From assembly GCA_964505785.1 (NCBI GenBank), contig CAZDJZ010000038.1, positions 1-15,310 of the forward strand: DNA of 15,310 nucleotides, given 5' to 3'. The notes below the pieces were generated by a model that saw nothing but the letters and a program-made list of their open reading frames with translations, was not told the origin of the DNA and did no database searches. This DNA is from CAYRTV01 sp964505785 (GTDB taxonomy: Bacteria; Acidobacteriota; Aminicenantia; Aminicenantales; Aminicenantaceae). Below are positions 1 to 6,078 of the stretch, one piece after another (the first letter of the stretch is position 1; each line of letters begins with the position of its first letter). The translations under genes were made by a program, and so were the position numbers.

Positions 1-38
1 AGTTTATACTGATTTGTATTTACGAATCGAATACTATA

Positions 39-91
39 GGTTTTAAGCGTTTTGCATTTTGCGTTTTGCGTATTTCACCATTAACCATTCA
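39..91. repeat. Two heptamer families joined in one 7-bp register
   Basis: Counting in sevens from 43 gives TTAAGCG, TTTTGCA, TTTTGCG, TTTTGCG, TATTTCA, CCATTAA, CCATTCA. The array changes from the TTTTGCG family to the CCATTCA family without breaking phase. Its right end supplies the stop codon of the nuclease gene. Bases 1-38 show nothing identifiable. Confidence 0.75.
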
Positions 92-853
92 CCGGTTCAT
101 GGTTAGTTGAAACGGAAAAAAGAGCACCATCTGCGGCTGTCCGCGGTAATCCTCGATCATTCCGGATACAGTCAGGCTTTGATTTTTCATGGAATCAATG
201 CCGGGAAATCCGTTCAGGTTCTTACGGTAAATCAAGGCCGCAAACCGCCCTTGTTTCGGACGCAGCAGAACATAATTATTTCTCCGGACGATTTCTTCGC
301 ACCGGAACTTCACAGCGTACATGCGGGCGAGAAAACTTCCGGCTTCACGCGAGTCGATAACCGGATAGGGAAAATCCTTCCATAATCCTTTGTTGGAATC
401 TCTCGCCCGGCCGGCCGCGGCTCTAAAGCGCGCCATATACTCTTTCTTAAAGGGAAACTTTAACAAAGCAGACGCATACCCTTTATGCAAAATTGTTTCA
501 TTAAACATTCCGTCCGGAAGCCATACATAGGCCAAAAGCCTTCCGTAGTCATCCCGCTTGTCCCAATCATATGTCAGTCTCACCTTTTGCCGGTAAAGAT
601 AATAATAAGAAAACCGCTTGGCTGTTTCCGCCTGAAAACGGACAAGCTTCCGGTCATCCCCCAGTTCCGGCGTATCAATGCCGAGCAGCCGCACTTTTTC
701 AGAATCCCCGCTGTCCAATTGCACCCGGATTGTGTCCCCGTCATAAACAGCCGTCACCACTCCCCAGTCCGGGTCCTGCTCCACCGGTAAACCGCTGTTC
801 AAAAACAGAATCGCCGCGGTCATGATGAAAATTAATTTTTTTACTGTATCCAT
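89..853 (-). CDS. Secreted thermonuclease-like (SNase) protein with C-terminal OB-like domain
   Basis: This is a 254-residue protein of the staphylococcal nuclease (SNase) family, expected to cleave DNA or RNA phosphodiesters with Ca2+ outside the cytoplasm. Residues 1-22 form a signal peptide or membrane anchor. The SNase domain spans about 30-160. Its active-site positions are present: D40 in DGDT, R55 in VRLLGIDTPE, D60, T61, E63, and R105 in DYGRLLAY, matching S. aureus D21, R35, D40, T41, E43 and R87. Residues about 178-252 look like an extra OB-type strand domain (LTVSGMIEDYRGQPQMVLF), as in nucleases that carry a second nucleic-acid-binding module. I chose ATG 853 because it opens directly into the signal peptide; a TTG at 889 would add 12 residues. 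Neither start has a clear ribosome binding site. The stop codon lies inside a CCATTCA heptamer array. The gene diverges from the transketolase gene. Confidence 0.85.
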   Translation of the reverse strand: MDTVKKLIFIMTAAILFLNSGLPVEQDPDWGVVTAVYDGDTIRVQLDSGDSEKVRLLGIDTPELGDDRKLVRFQAETAKRFSYYYLYRQKVRLTYDWDKRDDYGRLLAYVWLPDGMFNETILHKGYASALLKFPFKKEYMARFRAAAGRARDSNKGLWKDFPYPVIDSREAGSFLARMYAVKFRCEEIVRRNNYVLLRPKQGRFAALIYRKNLNGFPGIDSMKNQSLTVSGMIEDYRGQPQMVLFFPFQLTMNR

Positions 854-899
854 ATGTTTATGATAGCCATGAAGCCGGGTAAAAATCAAACAATCGTTT

Positions 900-928
900 T
901 TGCTTTTTCATTCCCCTGACTTTATAAT
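900..928 (+). promoter_or_regulatory. Candidate sigma70-type promoter of the transketolase gene
   Basis: A perfect TATAAT at 923-928 follows a weak -35 (TTGCTT, 900-905) after 17 bp. It lies about 37 bp upstream of the chosen start codon, in the spacer between the divergent nuclease and transketolase genes. The -10 is consensus but the -35 matches only 3 of 6, so this is a prediction from pattern alone. Confidence 0.45.
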
Positions 929-950
929 GAATTTAAAACATTTGATAGAT

Positions 951-955
951 GGAGG
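951..955 (+). promoter_or_regulatory. Ribosome binding site deciding the transketolase start
   Basis: GGAGG directly touches the ATG at 956, which would leave no spacing. It sits 9 nt before the in-frame ATG at 965, so 965 is the better start and the upstream three codons are probably untranslated. Confidence 0.7.
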
Positions 956-964
956 ATGAATTAT

Positions 965-2788
965 ATGAAAAAAATCAAGGTTCTGCAGCAAATCGCCAGA
1001 AAACTCCGCATACATTCCATAAAAATGACGACTGCATCCGGTTCGGGGCATCCCACGACCTGTTTATCTATGGCTGAATTAACAGCTTGCCTTTTCTTTG
1101 ATGAAATGCAATACAATATCAGCGACCCCTTTGATTGGGCCAATGACGAATTTGTTCTATCAAAGGGCCATGCAGCTCCAATCCTTTGGGCCGCATACGC
1201 GGAAGCGGGAATAGTTCCCAAGCAAGAGCTCCTTGACCTGAGGAAAATTTCCAGTCCTCTTGAAGGGCACCCTACACCCCGCATGAAATGGATTAAAGCT
1301 GCCACAGGCTCACTGGGGCAGGGTCTATCCGTAGGTGTGGGTTTGGCGGCCGCAATGAAATTGGCGGAAGTCCCCCGCCGGGTTTATGTGATGATAGGTG
1401 ACGGCGAGTGCGCCGAGGGTGCGGTTTGGGAAGCGGCTAATGCCGGTCATTTGTTTAAACTGGATAATTTATGCGCTATTCTGGACATCAACCGCTTAGC
1501 CCAGTCCGGGCCTACGATGCATGAACATCATATTGCCGCCTATGAGAAAAAATTTGCAGCTTTCGGCTGGAACACGATATCCATCAACGGACATGATATT
1601 CCTCAAATTTTGGGCGCTCTGGAGAATGCCCGTAAAACCAAAATTCCTTCTGTTATTCTGGCTAAAACATTTAAGGGTAAAGGGGTTTCTTTTCTGGAGG
1701 ATAAGAACGGTTTTCACGGCAAACCGCTGTCAGAAGAACAGCTTGCCGAAGCCCTGAAAGAAATCGGTCCCATTCCAGAAGTGGATGCCCGGAATTACGT
1801 CCGTAAACCCGGACCGGTTCAAGCACCTCAATTGGAAAAAAATGTCTCGCTGGAAAAATCTCAATTCCCAAACAAAATCGCCACGAGAAAAGCCTTCGGC
1901 AAAGCTTTGGTCAACTTGGGAAAAATCAACAATTCCGTGGTCGCACTGGATGGTGATGTGAAAAATTCAACCTATACGGATGAATTTTTTGAAGCCTTTC
2001 CTGAACGTTCCTTTCAGAATTATATCGCAGAGCAAAACATGGTGGGTATGGGAATCGGGTTAGCGGCCAAAGGTTACCTGCCCTTTATGGCCACATTTGC
2101 CGCTTTTTTAACCCGTGCCCATGATCAAATCCGCATGGCCGCCTACTCCATGGCCAATATCAAACTGGTTGGCTCTCATGTCGGAGTCAGTATCGGAGAA
2201 GACGGACCCTCTCAAATGGGATTGGAAGACCTGGCGGTTTTTTCTCCTATTCCGGAATGCATGATTCTCTACCCAAGCGATGCCCGCTCCACAGAAGCAT
2301 GCGTCAAGAATATGGCGGAATACAAAGGAATAGCCTACCTGAGGACAACCCGCCCCGGTACTCCGGTTATTTATGATAAAAATGACACCTTCCCGGCAGG
2401 AGGATCAAAAGTCATCCGTGAAAATCCCGAAGACCAAGTCACAGTCATTGCCGCCGGAATCACTGTTTTTGAAGCGTTGAAAGCATATGACATGCTTCAA
2501 GAGGAAAATATCTCCATACGCATTATCGATGCCTATTCTATTAAACCCTTTGACGCCGCGAACGTCCGGGCTGCAGTGGATGAGACCGGAGGCAAGGCGG
2601 TTATTGTAGAGGATCATTTTCCGGAGGGCGGCCTGTTCAGCGCCGCAATTAAAGCTCTTGAAGGTTTGAGCGATATCACTCATTTGGCGGTTATGGAACT
2701 TCCCCGCTCCGGGAAACCGGATGAGCTAATGGATCGATACGGGATTTCCGCGACGCATATAGTCACGGCTGTTAAAAATCTTATCTGA
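965..2788 (+). CDS. tkt: Transketolase, short animal-type
   Basis: This is a 607-residue transketolase, the thiamine-diphosphate enzyme that moves two-carbon ketol units between sugar phosphates in the non-oxidative pentose phosphate pathway in the cytosol. The N-terminal half has the substrate/cofactor histidine region (SGSGHPT), LSKGHAAP, and the ThDP/Mg motif GDGECAEGAVWEA followed by LDNLCAILDINR. The central pyrimidine-binding domain has ALDGDVKNST, YIAEQNMV with the catalytic glutamate, and GVSIGEDGPSQM. The C-terminal domain ends in PRSGKPDEL. Both halves are fused in one chain. The length and wording (DINRLAQS, TFKGKG, TFAAFLTRAHDQIRMAA, PRSGKP) are closer to vertebrate TKT (about 620 aa) than to E. 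coli TktA (about 660 aa). It stands alone with its own promoter; the next gene is convergent. The stop codon is followed at once by an ACCGGTGAATGG repeat end. Confidence 0.95.
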   Translation: MKKIKVLQQIARKLRIHSIKMTTASGSGHPTTCLSMAELTACLFFDEMQYNISDPFDWANDEFVLSKGHAAPILWAAYAEAGIVPKQELLDLRKISSPLEGHPTPRMKWIKAATGSLGQGLSVGVGLAAAMKLAEVPRRVYVMIGDGECAEGAVWEAANAGHLFKLDNLCAILDINRLAQSGPTMHEHHIAAYEKKFAAFGWNTISINGHDIPQILGALENARKTKIPSVILAKTFKGKGVSFLEDKNGFHGKPLSEEQLAEALKEIGPIPEVDARNYVRKPGPVQAPQLEKNVSLEKSQFPNKIATRKAFGKALVNLGKINNSVVALDGDVKNSTYTDEFFEAFPERSFQNYIAEQNMVGMGIGLAAKGYLPFMATFAAFLTRAHDQIRMAAYSMANIKLVGSHVGVSIGEDGPSQMGLEDLAVFSPIPECMILYPSDARSTEACVKNMAEYKGIAYLRTTRPGTPVIYDKNDTFPAGGSKVIRENPEDQVTVIAAGITVFEALKAYDMLQEENISIRIIDAYSIKPFDAANVRAAVDETGGKAVIVEDHFPEGGLFSAAIKALEGLSDITHLAVMELPRSGKPDELMDRYGISATHIVTAVKNLI

Positions 2789-2790
2789 AA

Positions 2791-2808
2791 ACCGGTGAAT
2801 GGTGATAT
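2791..2808. repeat. Short CCATTCA-family heptamer pair
   Basis: Two 7-bp units (GTGAATG, GTGATAT) start 2 bp after the transketolase stop. They are preceded by ACCG, giving ACCGGTGAATGG. The same 12-mer occurs on the opposite strand at 85-96 at the end of the nuclease gene. Confidence 0.6.
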
Positions 2809-2822
2809 GCAATAAGCCCACA

Positions 2823-2932
2823 TGTCATTCCCGGAGCGCAGCAACAGAAATCTTAGACGCCTTCGTCTGGAGAGATAGGACTGATTCATCATACGCAGCA
2901 GCATGAAATCCTTTGCTTCGCTCAGGATGACA
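2823..2932. repeat. Inverted pair of palindromic TCCTGAGCGAAGC-type elements
   Basis: The left arm starts TGTCATTCCCGGAGCGCAGC (2823) and contains the small hairpin AGAC-GCCTTC-GTCT. The right arm, read on the minus strand from 2932, starts TGTCATCCTGAGCGAAGC. The two are degenerate copies of one element facing each other, with about 30 bp of less similar sequence between. The pair fills the spacer between the convergent transketolase and GNAT genes, where it may also act as a bidirectional transcription end; no strong U-tract terminator is visible otherwise. Confidence 0.65.
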
Positions 2933-2941
2933 GCTTCTCTG

Positions 2942-2968
2942 TCACTTTTTCACTTTTTACTTTTAACT
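2942..2968. repeat. CACTTTT-family (AAAAGTG) heptamer array
   Basis: About three and a half imperfect units of CACTTTT/ACTTTTA lie here with a period of 7 (one unit 8 bp). The array covers the stop codon of the tandem-GNAT gene (2950-2952). A related AAAAGT array lies at 12861-12888. Confidence 0.6.
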
Positions 2969-3930
2969 CCTGCAAAGCAGGTTGGGATCCTCGCGCCGCT
3001 TCGCTTTTCAGGATGACCCTTTTGAGTCATTTTTGATTTTTGATTTAATTCTTCCTCAAACCAAACGATCCTGCGCATAGGAGAAAATCCCATGCTCCGG
3101 TACAATTTGACCGCGGGCTGGTTATCTGCGTCCACTGTCAGCCGGGCTGATTCCGCTCCCTGATTCACCAGGTGGGATAATCCGGCGGCCAGAAGCGCCC
3201 GGGACATTCCTTTTCCGCGGCTTTCTTTGAGCAATCCGCACATGTGCACCGTCGAAACGTGCTTTTTCCCCGGAGGACATGTCCAAATATACCCGGCTTC
3301 CTTTCCATTTCTTTTCAGCCGCAAGATGTCGTTCCAATCCGATCCCAGCATTTTTTTATAATAAAGAATATCCTTTTCGCAGTTGGGATTAAAGCCCCAG
3401 CTTCCTGTAAAAATCCGGTTCTGGATGTCTGTCAGCCGCTGTATTTCATCCGGAGAAAAGGCAGCGGTCTCGAAGGGACCGGAAGCGGAAAAAGAACGAT
3501 CCAAATGGCTGTTCTTCATTTCAAGAAATTGTTTAACCGGAACGAATCCCAGCTTATGGAGAAAAGCCCGGCCCGCTTCGTTTTCATGATAAACCGGAAT
3601 ATGGATATTTTTTACAGCAAGCCTGCAGGCTCTTTTACTTACGCTTTCCATGAGGGACATGCCGATTCCGTTTCTTCTAAAGCCGGGAAAAACAAAAATA
3701 TCCCCAATAACCCGGGATATGGTTTTCTCAACCACTAAAGCAGCATAGCCTAATAAACGCTCTTCCCTGCATGCGATAAAAATGTCCTTTTCCACACAGC
3801 AGTTCGGGCAATCCCTGTAATGCTGGAGTCCGGGAAATGCCTCCGGGCGGGAATCAAGGGAGGATTTTTCTATAAACGAGAAAAAATCTTTTTCCCACTT
3901 TTTCGAATATGGTTCAATCCGGTAATCCAT
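2950..3930 (-). CDS. Tandem-GNAT acetyltransferase with a repeat-encoded C-terminal tail
   Basis: This is a 326-residue cytoplasmic protein with two GNAT acyl-CoA N-acyltransferase domains. The N-terminal domain (about 1-140) has the acetyl-CoA loop RRNGIG at 85-90 and HENEAGRAFLHKLGF at 115-129. The second (about 150-292) has RGKGMS at 238-243 and DADNQPAVKLYRSMGF at 267-282. Tandem GNAT of this size is the layout of mycothiol synthase MshD, but also of many other acetyltransferases, so the substrate is unknown. Residues 296-326 (QKSKMTQKGHPEKRSG onward) are encoded wholly by intergenic-type repeats: GATTTTT heptamers, a TCCTGAGCGAAGC-type element and AAAAGT heptamers. The catalytic fold should end before them. 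The start ATG has no Shine-Dalgarno and lies only 11 bp from a candidate -10, so the mRNA may be nearly leaderless. It diverges from the PIG-L deacetylase gene. Confidence 0.8.
   Translation of the reverse strand: MDYRIEPYSKKWEKDFFSFIEKSSLDSRPEAFPGLQHYRDCPNCCVEKDIFIACREERLLGYAALVVEKTISRVIGDIFVFPGFRRNGIGMSLMESVSKRACRLAVKNIHIPVYHENEAGRAFLHKLGFVPVKQFLEMKNSHLDRSFSASGPFETAAFSPDEIQRLTDIQNRIFTGSWGFNPNCEKDILYYKKMLGSDWNDILRLKRNGKEAGYIWTCPPGKKHVSTVHMCGLLKESRGKGMSRALLAAGLSHLVNQGAESARLTVDADNQPAVKLYRSMGFSPMRRIVWFEEELNQKSKMTQKGHPEKRSGARIPTCFAGVKSKK
2968..3018 (-). repeat. TCCTGAGCGAAGC-type palindromic element inside a coding region
   Basis: Read on the minus strand, the core GTCATCCTGAAAAGCGAAGC is followed by GAGGATCCCAACCTGC and the short hairpin CCTGC-TTT-GCAGG. 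This copy lies in frame within the 3' end of the tandem-GNAT gene and encodes GHPEKRSGARIPTCFAG. A similar string turns up, from memory, as spurious translation of intergenic repeats in many bacterial genomes. Confidence 0.65.
3028..3048. repeat. GATTTTT heptamer array
   Basis: Three 7-bp units (CATTTTT, GATTTTT, GATTTAA) lie in the 3' coding end of the tandem-GNAT gene. The same family occurs in a non-coding spacer at 9671-9691. Confidence 0.55.
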
Positions 3931-3938
3931 TTCAATCT

Positions 3939-3972
3939 GAATTGTAACAAAGAGAAATATATATTACAATTC
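3939..3972. promoter_or_regulatory. Dyad-symmetric candidate bidirectional promoter
   Basis: The arms GAATTGTAA (3939-3947) and TTACAATTC (3964-3972) form a perfect 9-bp inverted repeat with a 16-bp centre. Because of this symmetry both strands read TTGTAA, 17 bp, TACAAT, a reasonable -35/-10 pair at ideal spacing. Plus strand: -35 3942-3947 and -10 3965-3970. Minus strand: -35 3964-3969 and -10 3941-3946. It lies between the divergent tandem-GNAT and PIG-L genes. The minus transcript would start a few bases before the GNAT ATG; the plus transcript would have a leader of about 150 nt. The dyad could instead be an operator. Confidence 0.5.
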
Positions 3973-4056
3973 CGATAGAACTGTTGTTTATTTAGAGGCC
4001 TGCTGTCCGGTCTGAGGAAACAAGCAGCCTCCTGATGCCTTCGAACCGGATCTATA

Positions 4057-4095
4057 GTCATCCTGAGCGAAGCGGAGGAACCAAGCTGCTTCGTA
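4057..4095 (+). repeat. TCCTGAGCGAAGC-type element in the PIG-L leader
   Basis: A well-preserved copy, GTCATCCTGAGCGAAGCGGA followed by a GCTGCTTCGT end, lies 31 bp upstream of the PIG-L start, downstream of the candidate promoter. It would therefore be part of the 5' leader. Just upstream, a GAGGCCTGCT/AGCAGCCTC inverted repeat (about 3995-4030) can form another imperfect hairpin. Confidence 0.65.
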
Positions 4096-4125
4096 TCTGT
4101 AAGAGCAAGGAGTAAAAAAGAAGAA

Positions 4126-4830
4126 ATGGCAGAAAAAAAAGCGGATGTTTTAGTGATAACACCCCATCCGGATGACGCTGAATTCGGATGCGCCGGATCG
4201 GTCGCTAAGATGACAGCGGCTGGAAAACGTGTCGTTTATATTGTGTGCACAAGTGGAGATAAAGGCACCGAAGATGTCACTATCCATCCGGAGCTGCTTG
4301 CAAAAATACGGGAACAAGAACAGATCGCCGCCGCCGGTGTCCTGGGAGTGGAAAAAGTCATTTTTCTCCGGCTGCCTGACCAGAACTTGGAAGATACTCC
4401 TGAATTCCGGAAAATCCTGGTGCGTTATATACGCATTTATCGTCCGGATTTGGTTATCACCACCGATCCCTACCGCCGTTATATCTGGCATCGTGACCAC
4501 CGCATCGTCGGGCGTGTGGTTTTGGATGCTGTTTTTCCTTATGCCAGGGATATATGGTCCTATCCGGAATTCGCGGATAAAGGTCCGCCCCCATATAAAG
4601 TTAAAGAGGTTTGGCTGTGGGCCCCGAATGATAATGATATGAATTTCTGCAATGATATCACGGATACATATGACATAAAGGTGAAGGCCCTTCGCTGTCA
4701 TAAAAGCCAGATAAAGGAACCGTTTGAAGAAGAAATCGGGAAATGGTTATTCCTGCGGGCAGAAGATATGGCGCAGGGGGAAAATTTTAAGCTGGCTGAA
4801 GGCTTTCACCGGGAAGAGATCTTGTGGTAA
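4126..4830 (+). CDS. PIG-L/LmbE-family zinc N-deacetylase
   Basis: This is a 234-residue cytoplasmic hydrolase of the PIG-L (LmbE) superfamily, which removes N-acetyl groups from GlcNAc-containing substrates. Family members include MshB (mycothiol), BshB (bacillithiol) and antibiotic or glycan deacetylases. The HPDD motif at 14-17 gives H14 and D17 as zinc ligands and D16 as the likely general base. HRDH at 122-125 supplies the third ligand, H125. TTDPYRRYIWHRDHR and the late ALRCHKSQ motif are typical of the broad bacterial family and do not identify the substrate. An AAGGAG at 4107-4112 lies a rather long 13 nt before the ATG. The last 44 bp overlap the 3' end of the convergent glycosyltransferase gene. 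Neighbours (MshA-like transferase, tandem GNAT, CelD-type acyltransferase) hint at a shared amino-sugar substrate. Confidence 0.85.
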   Translation: MAEKKADVLVITPHPDDAEFGCAGSVAKMTAAGKRVVYIVCTSGDKGTEDVTIHPELLAKIREQEQIAAAGVLGVEKVIFLRLPDQNLEDTPEFRKILVRYIRIYRPDLVITTDPYRRYIWHRDHRIVGRVVLDAVFPYARDIWSYPEFADKGPPPYKVKEVWLWAPNDNDMNFCNDITDTYDIKVKALRCHKSQIKEPFEEEIGKWLFLRAEDMAQGENFKLAEGFHREEILW

Positions 4831-6064
4831 CGACTTCCCTATCTTCACTCAGGCGCCGCATAACTGTGTAAGTCCTGGAAGCTGTGGCCTGCCACGAAAA
4901 CTTGCTGACAACATCTGAACGTATTCGTTGTCTTGAATACAACCGCTTCCGGTTTTCCTGAAACGAAACCAGGGAATCGGCCAATGCGGATGGATTATTG
5001 GAGGAAAAAGAAAACCCGTTTCTTCCATCCGTGACAATACTTTTTATTTTCCCGATACGGGATACGATGACCGGAGTCCCGCACGCCAGAGCTTCCACAA
5101 CCACCAGGCCGAAAGATTCATAAAGCGACGGCATAACCAAGGCGTCCGCCGCCGTAAAATAGTGCCGAAGTTCATGCTGTGCGCGGGAACCGAGAAATAT
5201 GATTCGGTCCTGCAGATTTTTTTCATGAATAAGCGACTGGAGTCTGCATATTTCCGGGTTTTTCCTGAAATCATATTCCACCCGGCCTCCGCCGATAATC
5301 ACCATTCGGGATTTTTCATAAGTCCGGGGATGATGTCTTTTTATCAAATCCCAGGCCTTAATGAGGTTATTCAGGCCTTTGATGGGTTCAATTCTTCCAG
5401 TATAAAGAAAAATAAGATCTGATTCCCTTCGTTTCATTTCAATGTCTGCTTGCTTCATTCTTGCAGGGAAAAAAATTCTCTGGTTCACCCCGGGATAAAT
5501 AACCGCGATTTTCAAAGGCGTTAATCCGTATTCATCGACTAGATGGTCCTTTTCATCATGGGAAGAAGAGATAATGGCGTCGGTATCAGCTGCTAAAGAT
5601 TTCTCCGCTAAAAGACGGCAGAAGTTCTGCTGGTTATTCAGCGCTCGTTTTTTTAGAAATTCCAGCGTATGATAATTGAAAACATGAGGAATACCCAAAT
5701 TTTTTTTCACTGAATCGCCCACCAATCCTGACAGCCAGTAATGACTGTAGATGAGATCATAACGGCCTTCACGCATAAATTCCTGCAGCTGAAATGTGAA
5801 TTCCTTCAGGGTTTTGAACAAGGATCCCCGGGAGACTTTTCTCTCCGGCCCGGCTTTGAGATGAATGATGCGTGTGGAGTCATTAACTTGAGTCATTCCC
5901 TGATATTTTGGATCCTGGCAGCGGGTGAATATATCCGCTTCAACCGGATAATTTTCCGTTAAAGCCCGGCTCAGCTCTTTTAAATAAACACTCATTCCTC
6001 CAGCGCTTTCTCCGCCGAGCAGAGAAAATGGTGAACTATGGAAGCTGATCATCGCTATCCTCAT
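4787..6064 (-). CDS. GT4 glycosyltransferase, MshA/sucrose-phosphate-synthase-like
   Basis: This is a 425-residue GT-B fold, family GT4 retaining glycosyltransferase. The N-terminal acceptor domain has SFHSSPFSLLGG with SAGGMSVYLKEL (20-31) and SHYWLSGLVG (107-116), both strongly like MshA (HTSP..., AGGMNVY, HYWLSG). The donor domain has YTGRIEPIKG (R224, K229, nucleotide-sugar phosphate contacts) and ESFGLVVVEA with the E316/E324 EX7E pair. The likely donor is a UDP-sugar, perhaps UDP-GlcNAc; the acceptor is unknown. An in-frame ATG at 6094 is rejected: ATG 6064 has GAGGAG (6073-6078) at 8 nt spacing and begins with the usual MRIAMISFHSSP. The upstream acyltransferase stops only 2 bp before this start, so the two are translationally coupled. 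The 3' end overlaps the opposing deacetylase gene. Polysaccharide or sucrose-type glycosylation remains possible. Confidence 0.85.
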   Translation of the reverse strand: MRIAMISFHSSPFSLLGGESAGGMSVYLKELSRALTENYPVEADIFTRCQDPKYQGMTQVNDSTRIIHLKAGPERKVSRGSLFKTLKEFTFQLQEFMREGRYDLIYSHYWLSGLVGDSVKKNLGIPHVFNYHTLEFLKKRALNNQQNFCRLLAEKSLAADTDAIISSSHDEKDHLVDEYGLTPLKIAVIYPGVNQRIFFPARMKQADIEMKRRESDLIFLYTGRIEPIKGLNNLIKAWDLIKRHHPRTYEKSRMVIIGGGRVEYDFRKNPEICRLQSLIHEKNLQDRIIFLGSRAQHELRHYFTAADALVMPSLYESFGLVVVEALACGTPVIVSRIGKIKSIVTDGRNGFSFSSNNPSALADSLVSFQENRKRLYSRQRIRSDVVSKFSWQATASRTYTVMRRLSEDREVVTTRSLPGESLQPA

Positions 6065-6078
6065 GCTTATTTCTCCTC
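6062..6078 (-). promoter_or_regulatory. Coupled stop/RBS/start junction
   Basis: The Shine-Dalgarno GAGGAG (6073-6078) lies within the last codons of the upstream acyltransferase. Its TAA is at 6067-6069 and the glycosyltransferase ATG at 6062-6064. This arrangement predicts translational coupling and fixes the glycosyltransferase start. Confidence 0.7.

Noticed and set aside
2823..3048. Insertion sequence
   Set aside because: There are palindromic repeats but no transposase and no long terminal inverted repeats or target duplications that I can define.
3244..3738. 164-residue plus-strand open frame
   Set aside because: It is antisense to the tandem-GNAT gene, which has both acetyl-CoA loops in its frame.
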